64,000 nucleotides of DNA. Origin: Nonomuraea dietziae. Lineage in GTDB: Bacteria; Actinomycetota; Actinomycetes; Streptosporangiales; Streptosporangiaceae. The translations under genes were made by a program, and so were the position numbers. Positions 27,201 to 34,800 of this stretch are shown here, piece after piece. Each line of letters starts with the position of its first letter. Within the stretch, counting starts at the first letter, position 1. The stretch covers positions 5,952,001 through 6,016,000 of the forward strand of contig NZ_JACIBV010000001.1 of the NCBI RefSeq assembly GCF_014195505.1, written 5' to 3'. The notes under the pieces are model-generated. The model saw nothing but the letters and a program-made list of their open reading frames with translations, did no database searches and had not been told where the DNA came from.

Positions 27201-28767
27201 TGCCCGGCGTCGCGGGGTCGCCTGCTGGGGCGGAGGAGGGCTGCTGACCGGAGGTGGCGGAGGGCGCGGTCCCCGGCCTGGGCGTGGCCTCGCCAGGAGG
27301 CGCCGGGGAGACCGAGGTGGGCGCCGACTCGCCTGACTCCTGCTCCTCCATCTCGTCGGGCGTGGGGGCGATCGTGGGGTCGCCGTTGGCCGCCGAGCCG
27401 CGCCGGGATCCCGTGGTGTCGGTGTCCGGACCGCCCTGGCCCGTGGACCTGCCGGGCTGGCCGGGTTCCTGGGTGGTCGGTCCCGGGGCCGGCCTGGTCG
27501 TCGTCGAGGTGGGGTTGCTCGCGCCGGGAGTCCCGGGGGCGGGAGGCGTCCCTGGGGCCGAATCGGGAGAGTTCGGGCCACTCTGGGGGCCGCCCGCGTC
27601 GGGCGAGCCGGGGGAGGGCGGCCCGCCGGCCGGACCGCCACCCGCGCGGGCCAGATCCGCCGCGCTGGCCAGGTCATGGGCCGTGGCGAGCGCCGTGATG
27701 GGGTGGGCGAGCGTCGTGTAGACGTCCACGTTGGTGGGGCTGATCGACTTCATCCGGCCCAGTGCACCTGCCGCGGCGCCGGTCAGGGAGTCGACCGAGA
27801 ACGGGTTGCTGATCTGGCCGTACACCACCGCGTTGGCGACGAAGCTTCCGAACGGGGAGGCGACCATGTTGCTGAGCATCGTGTTCAGCGCCCTGCCGGT
27901 GAAGCCGGGCACCGTTCTGGTCATGCGGGAGATGGGTCCCGCCACCGCCATGCCCATCGCGCCGCCGGCCGCGCCACCGAGCAGCGCGGCGCTGGTCATC
28001 TTCCAGTCCCGCTCTTTCCTGGTGCCCATCTCGATCTGCTGGCCCTGGGCGATCCAGTCCATGACGCCCTCTTCGCCGGCCTCCTCGACGACCTCCTTGA
28101 AGAACGGGATCAGGCGGGGGAGGAAGTGACTCGTGCCGCTCAGGGTGGTGGCCCTGGCCAGGCTGGCGGGCCCGGCCGACCTTCCCGCCAGCGCGGCCAG
28201 CCTGACCAGGATGCGATGGATGGCCGCGCGCGCCGCCGCCGCGTAGGGGCCGATGAAGGTGGTGGTCGAGCCCGCGGTGAAGAAGGCGGTCAGCATCCAG
28301 ATGGCGATGGCGATGACCGTGATCCAGAACGCCACGTTGATGGAGAGCTTGGAATACTGCGTCTGGACGGCGAAGTTGCTGGCCTTCGCCGCGTATGACT
28401 TCGCGCCCTGCTGCACTGTCACCACGCCGCCAGGACCGCTGTACAGGTTTCTGACCCTGCCCAAGAAGTCGGCGGTGGAGGGGGCCTGTATGCCCGTGAC
28501 GATGGAGCGGACCGCCTCAGCCGCGGGCTCGGTGTGCGGCGTCATGCCGTTGCAGAGGGACTCCCACGCGCAGCCGAGGGCCGACAGCTTGTGCTCACTG
28601 GCCTTGGGCCACTTCTCACCCGCCGCCAGCAGTGGAATCACCACGTGGATCACCCAGTCGGGCAGGCCGCCTATGTCCCATGCGGGCACGACGTCCCTGT
28701 CGATGACGACGGCGACGGACTCCGGCGGGGCCTGTACCGCCGTTTCCGCATTCGTGTTCGTGGCCAC
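21136..28767 (-). CDS. N-terminal part of giant T7SS-linked protein: CpnT-like domain, linker, coiled coil, beta-rich modules
   Basis: An open frame of 2543 aa; only about the first 2477 residues are genuine, the tail after the G5 run being out of frame. Residues 28-200 resemble the N-terminal domain of CpnT-like exported toxins (GGLPDWVIHVVIPLLAAGEKWP, then YSKLSINVAFWITVIAIAIW). A membrane-active stretch follows (ALLGGAAGGAMGMAVAG, about 261-277). Residues 375-625 are a Pro/Gly/Thr linker. A degenerate zincin-like module with LLNEHAHLARKW ends near 1010. A Lys/Glu-rich coiled coil spans 1030-1130. From about 1330 on, beta-rich modules repeat, each with Ser/Arg/Gly-rich runs then a YxVxxEFTV-like strand. 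GTG 28767 begins 52 bp after the WXG-like gene. No signal peptide is present, which fits T7SS export. Confidence 0.72.
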   Translation of the reverse strand: MATNTNAETAVQAPPESVAVVIDRDVVPAWDIGGLPDWVIHVVIPLLAAGEKWPKASEHKLSALGCAWESLCNGMTPHTEPAAEAVRSIVTGIQAPSTADFLGRVRNLYSGPGGVVTVQQGAKSYAAKASNFAVQTQYSKLSINVAFWITVIAIAIWMLTAFFTAGSTTTFIGPYAAAARAAIHRILVRLAALAGRSAGPASLARATTLSGTSHFLPRLIPFFKEVVEEAGEEGVMDWIAQGQQIEMGTRKERDWKMTSAALLGGAAGGAMGMAVAGPISRMTRTVPGFTGRALNTMLSNMVASPFGSFVANAVVYGQISNPFSVDSLTGAAAGALGRMKSISPTNVDVYTTLAHPITALATAHDLASAADLARAGGGPAGGPPSPGSPDAGGPQSGPNSPDSAPGTPPAPGTPGASNPTSTTTRPAPGPTTQEPGQPGRSTGQGGPDTDTTGSRRGSAANGDPTIAPTPDEMEEQESGESAPTSVSPAPPGEATPRPGTAPSATSGQQPSSAPAGDPATPGIAVDPATPGGTSASGETTPSADTGATNEVTNTGEAATGQDTGTPHPSPGEASTGDPSADAGSRTSNEADPGTGDPSQSSVSESGPAAVNTGPASDTELSQGAAPVYAARAREAVSAALVEGHPNAVLMPDGSLIVPLPGGDAVLPASTVERVRHKLQERAKNTDDVTLRAEANVMLEVELATESGQDEFAAFLAATQPAGLRGHGALRYALSRLAPAALEQSDGSLRMSDPRGDYLITADLLHRLRLALEASARAGSDPTMMRVQALAALAEIMAFSAQAAPLPPPVTSRPGTVTTAPVVGTAFVTGRSDGSTLSDAEVRTAVDELLATDILDGGVRGWSWSSDGTTLLVDTTAHGVQRFRPGHGPLSRHVMAKTKIAGGPNGEHLVTFNSAVATDQVARIWLRQITDVLQELSAPEKQGIIRTALRGGRKQTANENVTSLLNEHAHLARKWSETPQSRKRQQIRVDLDGVARELRALGHVPPPSPWAPVTPTRDVHTPDALTVDATDNAVREVITALTKAEAELSKQIKSKQDSAEKAGKDATEAKKEREKQLGTKDRGRKARAAQEDKNIEQHLAKQARDLRIAEAYQAALAKAKQTRAAYEAVLATMDIASAESGVPSGTAAAAARNSLRLAGELHAEYQQAVKQALPQAITLSSALPTATLPHLSKLTDSLNELLAQHGVNQRFTPSELNHILRADFRMIVSQDGMVMRVGHGDRSAELKIKLELSDLVEILDPDVKASEIMLGTMPQGGRTGRGTHAGSIGFNGSHKPATLFAPEGLGTALLEGVGSQWAPAWHSFLTAADVEFAASMGRGWSRDGSAAEFALGGAVEDNRGESMLFDAAATWKVRIRTARTDGWQDGVTISSGNPEDAASQRIWVAHSYADQPSKVTETLDPSKRSGKAMPEGVVSTMTGLHDLADRAMARLGESRTELGTVARDQLRTMITEEMPSRLNEEITRVITDETGRPVATVTARSRIKVTSAVMIGGRSADHWMERLRIAFSAAAGGGGFNGSLGGSISASLAALLGFGLKLKGGRGVSRSASGFVNDQAIHPSVHRVTDPTQGYQVEVETEISIQPVGDKQPRRAVKGKHEALIRLPEQDAFDIGLPVAREALVTDKDGNLVLDAEGVPLFKVDSLTDPPAGRKAELPVWVGDMDWQMKGAGPALVQHIKGMGDVAQQVVAKLGALGVVPTFSPDGPQFSSNEQERATQVSNLRQVLEQLTPERLEAGYDQAAQGGIPIDLVRYKANGKPEHYTVLIKVKQDFEGKKYLRRKRGLAVVNLDIGSDTGGRAGSRTWNVNGEASNGDLKYAPEEGEDGFKAEAGLSARGARSQTAGSSSATTFNRVALVESDGEVALFMVPHEVTVEIIRDGVVVGSPVTALGSAQLVFSADLLPREDEQARKEHKLSKETIAKLLPFATTVHTDASGVLKAGSQVAPTLMEAGALSSHHLTAAANVRGLLAHMEWLLNQYATGLAVLPQGPQPTVGGLAISGEFLSGKVLDIAKLVFGDIGLALASAGISVSGNWSHGFGVSPGMADLDDDGKSSDGGSGGYSRSANRSVGASVLDIYGVELLTILLGGHYGIVTETEFTVSGTEGTPNPLALGTVSSGAPQQQRVKAYSLMFVPEYHMLRMYADGEQTLSLPDVGDAVERFVNGSLTLDRSLATSLLQRYLSDLKKARDAGEDVTFAEEHTPQALKEALSKVEGLENVAKETDHKGRTPEEALDRALSRAQQVTDELSDVEVAPHHVGKMGLSGVESLTLTEPGTTRQGDEKPAVAMLDAVRGAIDTVAPGALADPVLSRSISGDFAIDRLEGQLDAMLSEQGFSKGYPTLADPETGRAELIVVRARLEPKGAPERAKLVGHNSEAGLIRQLYGYLETAMSRSFGSSHGFNVEGSSSDATDGGRLGLSTDRSRSFFASVTKQLTRMQRFAMFGGLDRVQQEFTLNITVEGRPPPVGHDQVGRPAKGGSDQGQAPALCSRHPRRHDGQAAAEGHDQSKNRGRERPRSCSDRPPARRTA
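21332..21336 (-). other. frameshift at a homopolymer run inside the giant gene
   Basis: On the coding strand this is CCCCC. Upstream the frame reads LNITVEGR; downstream the sensible frame reads PLRSGTIRSAARRKVDLIKG. With four Cs instead of five the two long frames join into 3595 codons (28767 to 17982 minus one base is exactly divisible by three). The local sequence is otherwise unbroken, which fits a sequencing error or a recent single-base mutation. Confidence 0.8.
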
Positions 28768-28819
28768 GCAGCCCCGTTCTGACCCGACCGTGTGCCTGCA
28801 GATGGATGATGCGGAGGCC

Positions 28820-29164
28820 TCACACCTCGCGCACGGAGTTCCTCACGTTCTCCGCGATGGCGGTGTCCGTGCCGACCAGGTTCTCCACGCCCTTGCGCAC
28901 TCTCGGCCCCAGGTCAGCGAGCTGACGGATGGTGTGCTTGCCGTTGTCCAGCAACGTGGTGGGAGCGCCGTCACCCAGGTAGCTCCTGTGGAAGGCGAGG
29001 CCCTCCGTTCCGTCACCCCAGGGCGCGGCGGCGTGGAGCTCCTCGATCTCCGCCATGCGCTCGTGGTAGGTGACCTCCATGTCGGTCACGGTGGTGTTCC
29101 ACACGCTCACCCCGCGGTAGAACTCGAGCTTCGAGACCAGCACGCCCCTGTTCAGTCCGTTCAC
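28820..29164 (-). CDS. WXG100-like T7SS-associated protein
   Basis: A protein of 114 aa, all helical, with an APWGDG turn in the middle (residues 47-52) between two long amphipathic helices, as in WXG100/EsxA-like proteins. Its GTG start overlaps the YbaB-like gene stop (GTGA). It is second in the left cassette. Such small proteins are typically secreted with, or needed for, the neighbouring large T7SS substrate. The match is by shape and context, not by a strict WxG motif. Confidence 0.65.
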   Translation of the reverse strand: MNGLNRGVLVSKLEFYRGVSVWNTTVTDMEVTYHERMAEIEELHAAAPWGDGTEGLAFHRSYLGDGAPTTLLDNGKHTIRQLADLGPRVRKGVENLVGTDTAIAENVRNSVREV

Positions 29165-29565
29165 CGCTTGCCACCCATCTGCTCGGCCAGCTGTTTCATC
29201 ACCGTCTCGAGATCACCCTCCAGATGCGCCTGCATCTGCTCGGCGGGGACCAGCGGCGCGAAGAGCTCGGTGATCCGCTCCTGGACCTGTGCGGCCGCCC
29301 GCCGGACCGTCTCGGTGATCGAGTCGGCGAGGCCTCGCGCGTCCGGGTGCCGGTAGACGCGCGGGTCGATGTCGAGCCGTACGAGCTCGCCGCGCGAGCC
29401 GACCGTGACCGACACCAGCCCGTCGCGCGACTTCTCCGTCACCTGTACGGTCTTGGCCTTGGCGTGGAGTTCCGCGCCCTCGTCCTGGATCCGCATGAAG
29501 GTCGCCCGCAGCTCGTCCGCGTAGGCCTGAAGGCCTGCGGCGTCCCCCTCGTCCAACGACTCCAT
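29161..29565 (-). CDS. YbaB/EbfC-like protein (T7SS-associated)
   Basis: A protein of 134 aa. The core SRDGLVSVTVGSRGELVRLD-IDPRVYR, followed by a long helix (LADSITETVRRAAAQVQERI), is the YbaB/EbfC DNA-binding-protein fold. ATG 29565 sits behind an ideal GGGAGG. Actinomycete copies are often found beside WXG100-like genes and may serve as T7SS chaperone-like partners; that role is inferred. It closely parallels the right-cassette gene at 31107. Confidence 0.8.
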   Translation of the reverse strand: MESLDEGDAAGLQAYADELRATFMRIQDEGAELHAKAKTVQVTEKSRDGLVSVTVGSRGELVRLDIDPRVYRHPDARGLADSITETVRRAAAQVQERITELFAPLVPAEQMQAHLEGDLETVMKQLAEQMGGKR

Positions 29566-29681
29566 CTGACCTCCCAAGCCCCGGCACACGCTCCTGCATC
29601 GTGCGTGTTACTGGCTAGTTTCCGGCACATGAACATCATTCGACAAGAACGTCCGGATAATTCGCTTTAAACGCGGCAAAC

Positions 29682-30071
29682 TCACAATGCCAGCGGTACG
29701 GCGTGCTCCTGCAGATCTTCGACCTCGGCCACGGGTACCCAGCGGCGGTAGACGCCCCGCTCGATCCGCTCCATGCCCAGCGCCGCGGCCTCGGGCGCCG
29801 AGCCGCCCAGATACTCCAGAAGCAGCTCCCCCTCACGCTCGTCGTGCACGTGGCACTCCACGCCTCGCCACCGGCACACCGTGGTCACGTACCACACCGC
29901 TTCGCACGCGGTGGCGGGGACGGGCATGACGTGGCATCCCTCCTCGACCTCGGTGAAACCCTCGGCGGGCTCGTCGCTGCGCAGCCGCAGCCAGACCTCG
30001 AGCGCGGACGCCTCGGGACTGGCCGGGTAGTCGGCGCCGTGCCAGCGGGCGCGGTAGGAGTGCCCCTTCAT
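29682..30071 (-). CDS. small immunity-like protein of unknown function
   Basis: A protein of 129 aa starting MKGHSYRARWHGADYPASPE. It has VWLRLRSDEPAEGFTEVEEG, AVWYVTTVCRWRGVECHV and LLLEYLGGSAPEAAALGMER, then GVYRRWVPVAEVEDLQEH. The pattern of mixed beta strands with conserved Arg/Trp recurs beside actinomycete toxin-like loci, but no function is known. Its ATG overlaps the preceding SseB-like stop (ATGA), so the two are translationally coupled. Confidence 0.65.
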   Translation of the reverse strand: MKGHSYRARWHGADYPASPEASALEVWLRLRSDEPAEGFTEVEEGCHVMPVPATACEAVWYVTTVCRWRGVECHVHDEREGELLLEYLGGSAPEAAALGMERIERGVYRRWVPVAEVEDLQEHAVPLAL

Positions 30072-30949
30072 GCGGGTTTCACCAGCAGCCAGCGCCGCAG
30101 GTCGCCGTGGTAGAAGGCGCGCCTGTACTCCAGGCCGTCGTCGGCCAGCTCCCAGATCTCCGCGCCGTGGGTGAGACCGACGCCGTACACCTTGTACTCG
30201 CGGATCACCTGGTCGACGTTGGGCACCAGGCCGAGACCGATGAACGGCGGCTCCTCCACCACCCAGCCGGCCACCGCGTCGCGCTGTTCCTCGTCCAACC
30301 CGCCGTACGGCGTGCGGTACAGCTCGAGCCCCACCGGACGCCAGCGCAGCAGGTTGACGCTCCCCGTGGGGGTGAGCATGGCGGGTTGGCCGAGCGCGTC
30401 CACCAGGACGGCGGGCGTGGCGATGTGCGCGACGTCCAGGGCGTGGTGGACGTAGCCGGAGACCCTGTCCTCGCCGCCGAGCACCATGTCCTTGATGGCG
30501 GAGGGGCTCAGCAGCTTCTGCAGCAGAGGCACCCCCGCCTCCGGGTCGAGCAGGAGGTCCTGGGCGAGTGTGGGGACGGCCAGCCTCGCGACCGTCCCCG
30601 ACTCGAGCAGGAAGCTCACCGGCAGCCCCAGGTTGATCGCCAGCCCCCAGCGTGGGTCCGGCCAGCCGGCGGCCAGGTCCACCATCGAGGCGATCCTGTG
30701 GTGCTCGGTCCAGCCGCCGTTGCCCTCCACCATGGCGGCGGCCGAGGTGTAGGCCAGCATCCAGGTACGCCCGTCCGCGACGACCGTCGGCCACGCGACC
30801 GGTTCCAGCCCTTCGGCGGCCGCCTTGGTCATCGGCAGCGCGAAGTCGGCGTCCCTCAGCATGCCCAGGCACAGGGCTGTCGCGCCCGCCTCGAACGCGG
30901 CCCAGAGGCGTTCCTCGAACTCAGTTGACGGCTGCTGCACGGTGATCAC
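30068..30949 (-). CDS. SseB N-terminal domain protein
   Basis: A protein of about 293 aa from GTG 30949 (GTG 30940 also possible). STEFEERLWAAFEAGATALCL, then ALPMTKAAAEGLEPVAWPTVV-ADGRTWMLAYTSAAAMV, is the SseB-like fold; the fold may be repeated in the C-terminal half. An AGGAG lies 13 bases before the GTG, rather far. SseB-like proteins accompany many actinomycete T7SS or polymorphic-toxin loci without a fixed role. It shares the intergenic region at 30950-31106 with the right cassette, so the two are divergently controlled. Confidence 0.7.
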   Translation of the reverse strand: MITVQQPSTEFEERLWAAFEAGATALCLGMLRDADFALPMTKAAAEGLEPVAWPTVVADGRTWMLAYTSAAAMVEGNGGWTEHHRIASMVDLAAGWPDPRWGLAINLGLPVSFLLESGTVARLAVPTLAQDLLLDPEAGVPLLQKLLSPSAIKDMVLGGEDRVSGYVHHALDVAHIATPAVLVDALGQPAMLTPTGSVNLLRWRPVGLELYRTPYGGLDEEQRDAVAGWVVEEPPFIGLGLVPNVDQVIREYKVYGVGLTHGAEIWELADDGLEYRRAFYHGDLRRWLLVKPA

Positions 30950-31066
30950 CCTAATCAGCGGTCTCCTGATTCCAAGCCGCGGGCCGTAGGCCACGTACCG
31001 AGCAGGGACTGGAGGCGGGGGTCGGCAGGGTGTCCGGACCCGGCCCGCTTATTGCACACGGTCATG

Positions 31067-31096
31067 TTGACCAGGTGGACCTGTGATGAACAAGAT
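31067..31096 (+). promoter_or_regulatory. candidate promoter of the right toxin cassette
   Basis: TTGACC (31067-31072) and CAAGAT (31091-31096) are separated by 18 bp. The predicted start lies within a few bases of ATG 31107, which has no ribosome site, so a leaderless message is possible. Confidence 0.35.
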
Positions 31097-31106
31097 GTAG
31101 CCGTTT

Positions 31107-31511
31107 ATGAAGCTGTGTATGGTTTTATCTGTGACGCACGCTTTTCATGCGACGATCGCAGAGCTCGCCGGAGATGTGAACCGGCAGATCACGCAGGTCC
31201 GTGAGGCCTACGCGAAGCTCGGCGCGCTCGAGTCCACCGTTCACTCGGACGACGGGATGGTCGGTGTGACCGTGGGCGCGCGCGGCCAGGTTCGCTCCAT
31301 CGAGCTGAACCCGCGCGTGTACCGGCGGTTGTCCCCCGCCGAACTGGCGGACGCGATCATGGAGCAGATCAGCCGGGCAACGGGGGCCGTCTCCGAGCAG
31401 AGCAGGCAGCTCATGGAGCCACTCATGCCGGAAGGCCTGCCGTACGAAGAGGTCTTCGGCGAGAACGCCACACTGGACGCGTTCCTGCCGCCGCCCGTGG
31501 AGCCCGAGTAA
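31107..31511 (+). CDS. YbaB/EbfC-like protein (T7SS-associated)
   Basis: A protein of 134 aa if ATG 31107 is used; GTG 31131 (VTHAFHATIAEL) is an alternative. SDDGMVGVTVGARGQVRSIE-LNPRVYRR and LADAIMEQISRATGAVSEQ match the left-cassette protein block for block, so the genes are paralogues. It starts the right cassette; its stop TAA shares a base with the next ATG. It probably partners the secreted WXG-like protein or the large toxin. Confidence 0.8.
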   Translation: MKLCMVLSVTHAFHATIAELAGDVNRQITQVREAYAKLGALESTVHSDDGMVGVTVGARGQVRSIELNPRVYRRLSPAELADAIMEQISRATGAVSEQSRQLMEPLMPEGLPYEEVFGENATLDAFLPPPVEPE

Positions 31512-31810
31512 TGGCCGGCTTCGACGTCCGGCCGGGTTTCCTGCGCCATGAAGCCGCTGTCTACGTCGAGCGCCAGCTGCACGTACATGATGTGTCGGAC
31601 GCCCTGAAAGCGGCCTTCCACCGCGACCGGGGCACTCTCGGCAAGGACATGTACGGTGCCGAGCTGGCGAAGAAGATGCCCGAGATCGAGGAGCGCATCT
31701 TCAGCGCGCTGAGCGACTACATCGACCAGCTGGAGGGCGTCGCCACCAACCTCCACGCCAATGCCGGCACCTACGAGCTGGTGGACCGGCCCATCACGGA
31801 CGGCTCCTGA
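31511..31810 (+). CDS. WXG100-like T7SS substrate with YxxxD signal
   Basis: A protein of 99 aa, helical. LGKDMYGAELAKKMPEIEER, then LSDYIDQLEGVATNLHANAG, then TYELVDRP at the end. YELVD (Tyr plus Asp four residues later) is the C-terminal YxxxD/E export signal of T7SS substrates. It overlaps the preceding stop by one base and lies 6 bp before the toxin gene. It is likely co-secreted with, or a chaperone for, the 1368-aa protein. Confidence 0.75.
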   Translation: MAGFDVRPGFLRHEAAVYVERQLHVHDVSDALKAAFHRDRGTLGKDMYGAELAKKMPEIEERIFSALSDYIDQLEGVATNLHANAGTYELVDRPITDGS

Positions 31811-31816
31811 TCCTCC

Positions 31817-34800
31817 GTGGGATTCGACGGATTCCTGGTCCCCGACTGGGCCAAGCCGTACGTCGGCTGGGTCGTCGGCATGGACTGGCCGGAGGGGGAC
31901 GAGACCGGATGCTTCCGGCTCGCCGACGCCTGCGTGGTCGCAGCGCACCAACTCGTCGAGGGCACCCTCGCCGATCTGCCGTCGAGCACGAACAAGATCG
32001 GCTCTGAATGGGACGGCGACGCCCACCTGGCCTTCGCCCAGCATGTCTCGGAAGTCGCGGGCGGCAAGGTGGCCGACCTGGTCACACGGCTCATCAACAC
32101 CGCCATCGCGCTGAACGGCGTAGGCGTGCAGATCCAGTACGCCAAGTACATGATCGAGGCCACGGTATGGCTGCTGATCGTGCAGATCGCCTACCTGCTG
32201 GCGGCCGCCATGGCCAGCGGCGGGGCGAGCCTGGCGCTCATACCCCCTCGTGTGGCTCTCGCCCGGCTCACGGTCGCGCAGATCGCCAAGCGAACGCTGC
32301 TCAACATCGCGCTGTTCGCCGGGATTGTGGCCGGCATGGACGGCGGTATCCAGGCCCTCCAGATGGCGCAGGGACGTAGGGACGAACTCGACGCAAGGCA
32401 GCTGGTGGTCTCCGCGCTGAGCGGCGGGGCCATGGGCGGGCTCATGGGTCTGCTGTCCGGTGGTCTGAGCCGGCTGGCCACGCCCGCCCTGCGCGCAGGG
32501 CTGAGCCGGGCGGAGATGACGACGGCGGAGAAGCTGCTGTCCGCCGCCAGCTCGTCCCTCTACGGCCAGGCGGCGCAGTACGCTCTGACCGGCGGGATCA
32601 CCACTGCGGGGACCCTGCTGGCCGAGGGCAACTTCAGCTGGGAGATGCTCGCCAAGGGCATCACCTCCAGCGCTCTGGGCGCCGACGGCCAGCACCTGAC
32701 CACGACGCTCCCGCGCGGCGGCGGCGACCCGCCCCCGCCGCACCGAACCTCCGGTGAAGGGAACCCTTCGTCCGGTCCCCCACCGCCTTCGCCTTCTCAG
32801 GCGGACCCGCCGCCGGGCTCCCACACGCCTTCGACTCCCAAGGGGGACCCGCCAAGCCCCCACCCCGGCCCCGCGTCCACCTCTGACACGAGCGGCCCGG
32901 CCGGGGCCGCTCCCGGCCACCCTCTCAACCAGATCAACACGAACGTCACCGAACTGGCCGCCCATGCGCCGGCTCCACCCGGCGAGTCCGTCCACCACGC
33001 GCAGAACGCCGACTCGCCGGTGGGCACGAAGGCACACACGAGCGCGGACCAAGGCGGCACGCCCAAGAGCGGCACGGATTCCCCCGGGGTCCTCCGATCC
33101 ACAGACCCCGTCCCTGCCCCCCGGACCGCGGGGGAGAGGAGCGATGCCGGAACACCCCGCCAGGCCGCCGATCGCGGGGACGGAAGCACGCCCAGACAGG
33201 CCGCCGAGCAGAGCGCCGGTGGCACGCCGCGCCACGGGTCCAACCGGGAAGAACCAGGTACGGCCCGCCCGGAGGCTGACGGGAAGGGGCCCGGCACCAC
33301 CCGCCAGGCGGCCGACGGTGACGACGGCGCTTCAACTCGCCGGGCAGCCGATCGCGATGGCGCCGACACGACGACGCACGCGGCCGGCCGCGGCGCAGGC
33401 GACCCCTCGACGCAGGCGACAGGGCGCGGCGACAGCGACCCGTCGGCAGGGACGAGCCGGATCGAGCGGCTGCTCAACCACGACGGAGACCCCGTCCCCC
33501 CGTCCCGGCTGGCGGAGGCGTCCACTCAGACCGCCCATGCCGGCGACGTCACGCCACTCCGCGGGGAGGGCGATCCGTTGCCGCCGCTCCGTCCCGCGGG
33601 GGAATCGGCTTCGCATGCTCGAGTGCCGGACGGCGCGTGGAACACCACGCGCGCTCCGTTCGACTTCGAGCGCTTCTACAACGATCCCCGCTGGTCGGCC
33701 GACGCCACCAGGTTCGAGCAGCGCCTGGGCGCGTACTACTTCAACAACCCCGAAACCCTGGACGCCGCCCGTACCGCTCTGCGCAAGATGCGAGACGTAC
33801 TCCTCGAGCTCACCCCCAGGCGATCGGACGAGAGCGTCGAGGACTTCACCCGGCGCGTGGAGAGCGTGTTCTTCAAGGACGACCTCGCCAGCGCGGGCCA
33901 GGTGGGCAAGCGTGATGTGACCCTTGACGACCTGCTCGCTCACGGTAACCTCCGCGAGCTGGTGACGGCCTTCTACAACGGCGCCTACTACAACCGCGAG
34001 AATCCGCACATCCTGGGCAACGCCCTGCTCGACATCATGGACAACAACCGCTGGAACGCCGCCCGCGACGCCGGTCTGGACGTCGGCGAGATACGGCGAT
34101 CCCAGCACCAGCTCGATGAGCGGATGCACCGTCCGATTATCGGACGCGCGGAGGCCATGTTCATGTCGGACAGCAACACGTTCACCCGCGACCCGTTCGG
34201 CACGGGCAACGTCGGCATGATGTCGCAGCGCGGCGTCAGGGACGTCTCCGAGATGGTCAGCAGTCAGCACAGTCGGCGCACTCGCACCGACGAGGAGATC
34301 CAGGAGCTCGGCCTCCACACGACTCCCGAGCACTACGAGGGACTGGGCACGCCGCTGGGCAAGTTCGAAAGGGCCTACATCGAGGAGGCCACCCAGAGGA
34401 AACTCGATCCTGACACACCGCTGCCCTGGCGAGAGGGCGCGACCATGCACGACCTCCCGTCGAGCAGGTGGGCGCAGAAGACGTCGAGCGCGGGATTCCT
34501 CGTGGTCGACGGCGTTTCGGGAACGACCGCCAAGATGCTGACGGCCGTCAAGTTCCTCGATCTCGGCCCCAAGACGACCGAGCACTTTCTCGGCGCCCTG
34601 ATGGGCTGGATGCTGCCGGGTCGGGACCACTCACTGTTCGAGGTCGCCAAGGGTGCGCAGATCGCCGGCGTGGGCTGGATGCCGTTGGAGCCCGGCACTC
34701 GACCCACCGCCGTGGACTTCTACCGGAATCTGCCGAACATAGATCTGGGGACCCTGAGGCGCGAAGTCCTCCCCGACGGCATGTTCCCGCACGAGGCCCG

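Noticed and set aside
30072..30872. Upstream extension of the 129-aa gene's frame across the SseB-like gene
   Set aside because: It is out of frame with the SseB-like product and low-complexity; ATG 30071 overlapping the upstream stop is a better start.
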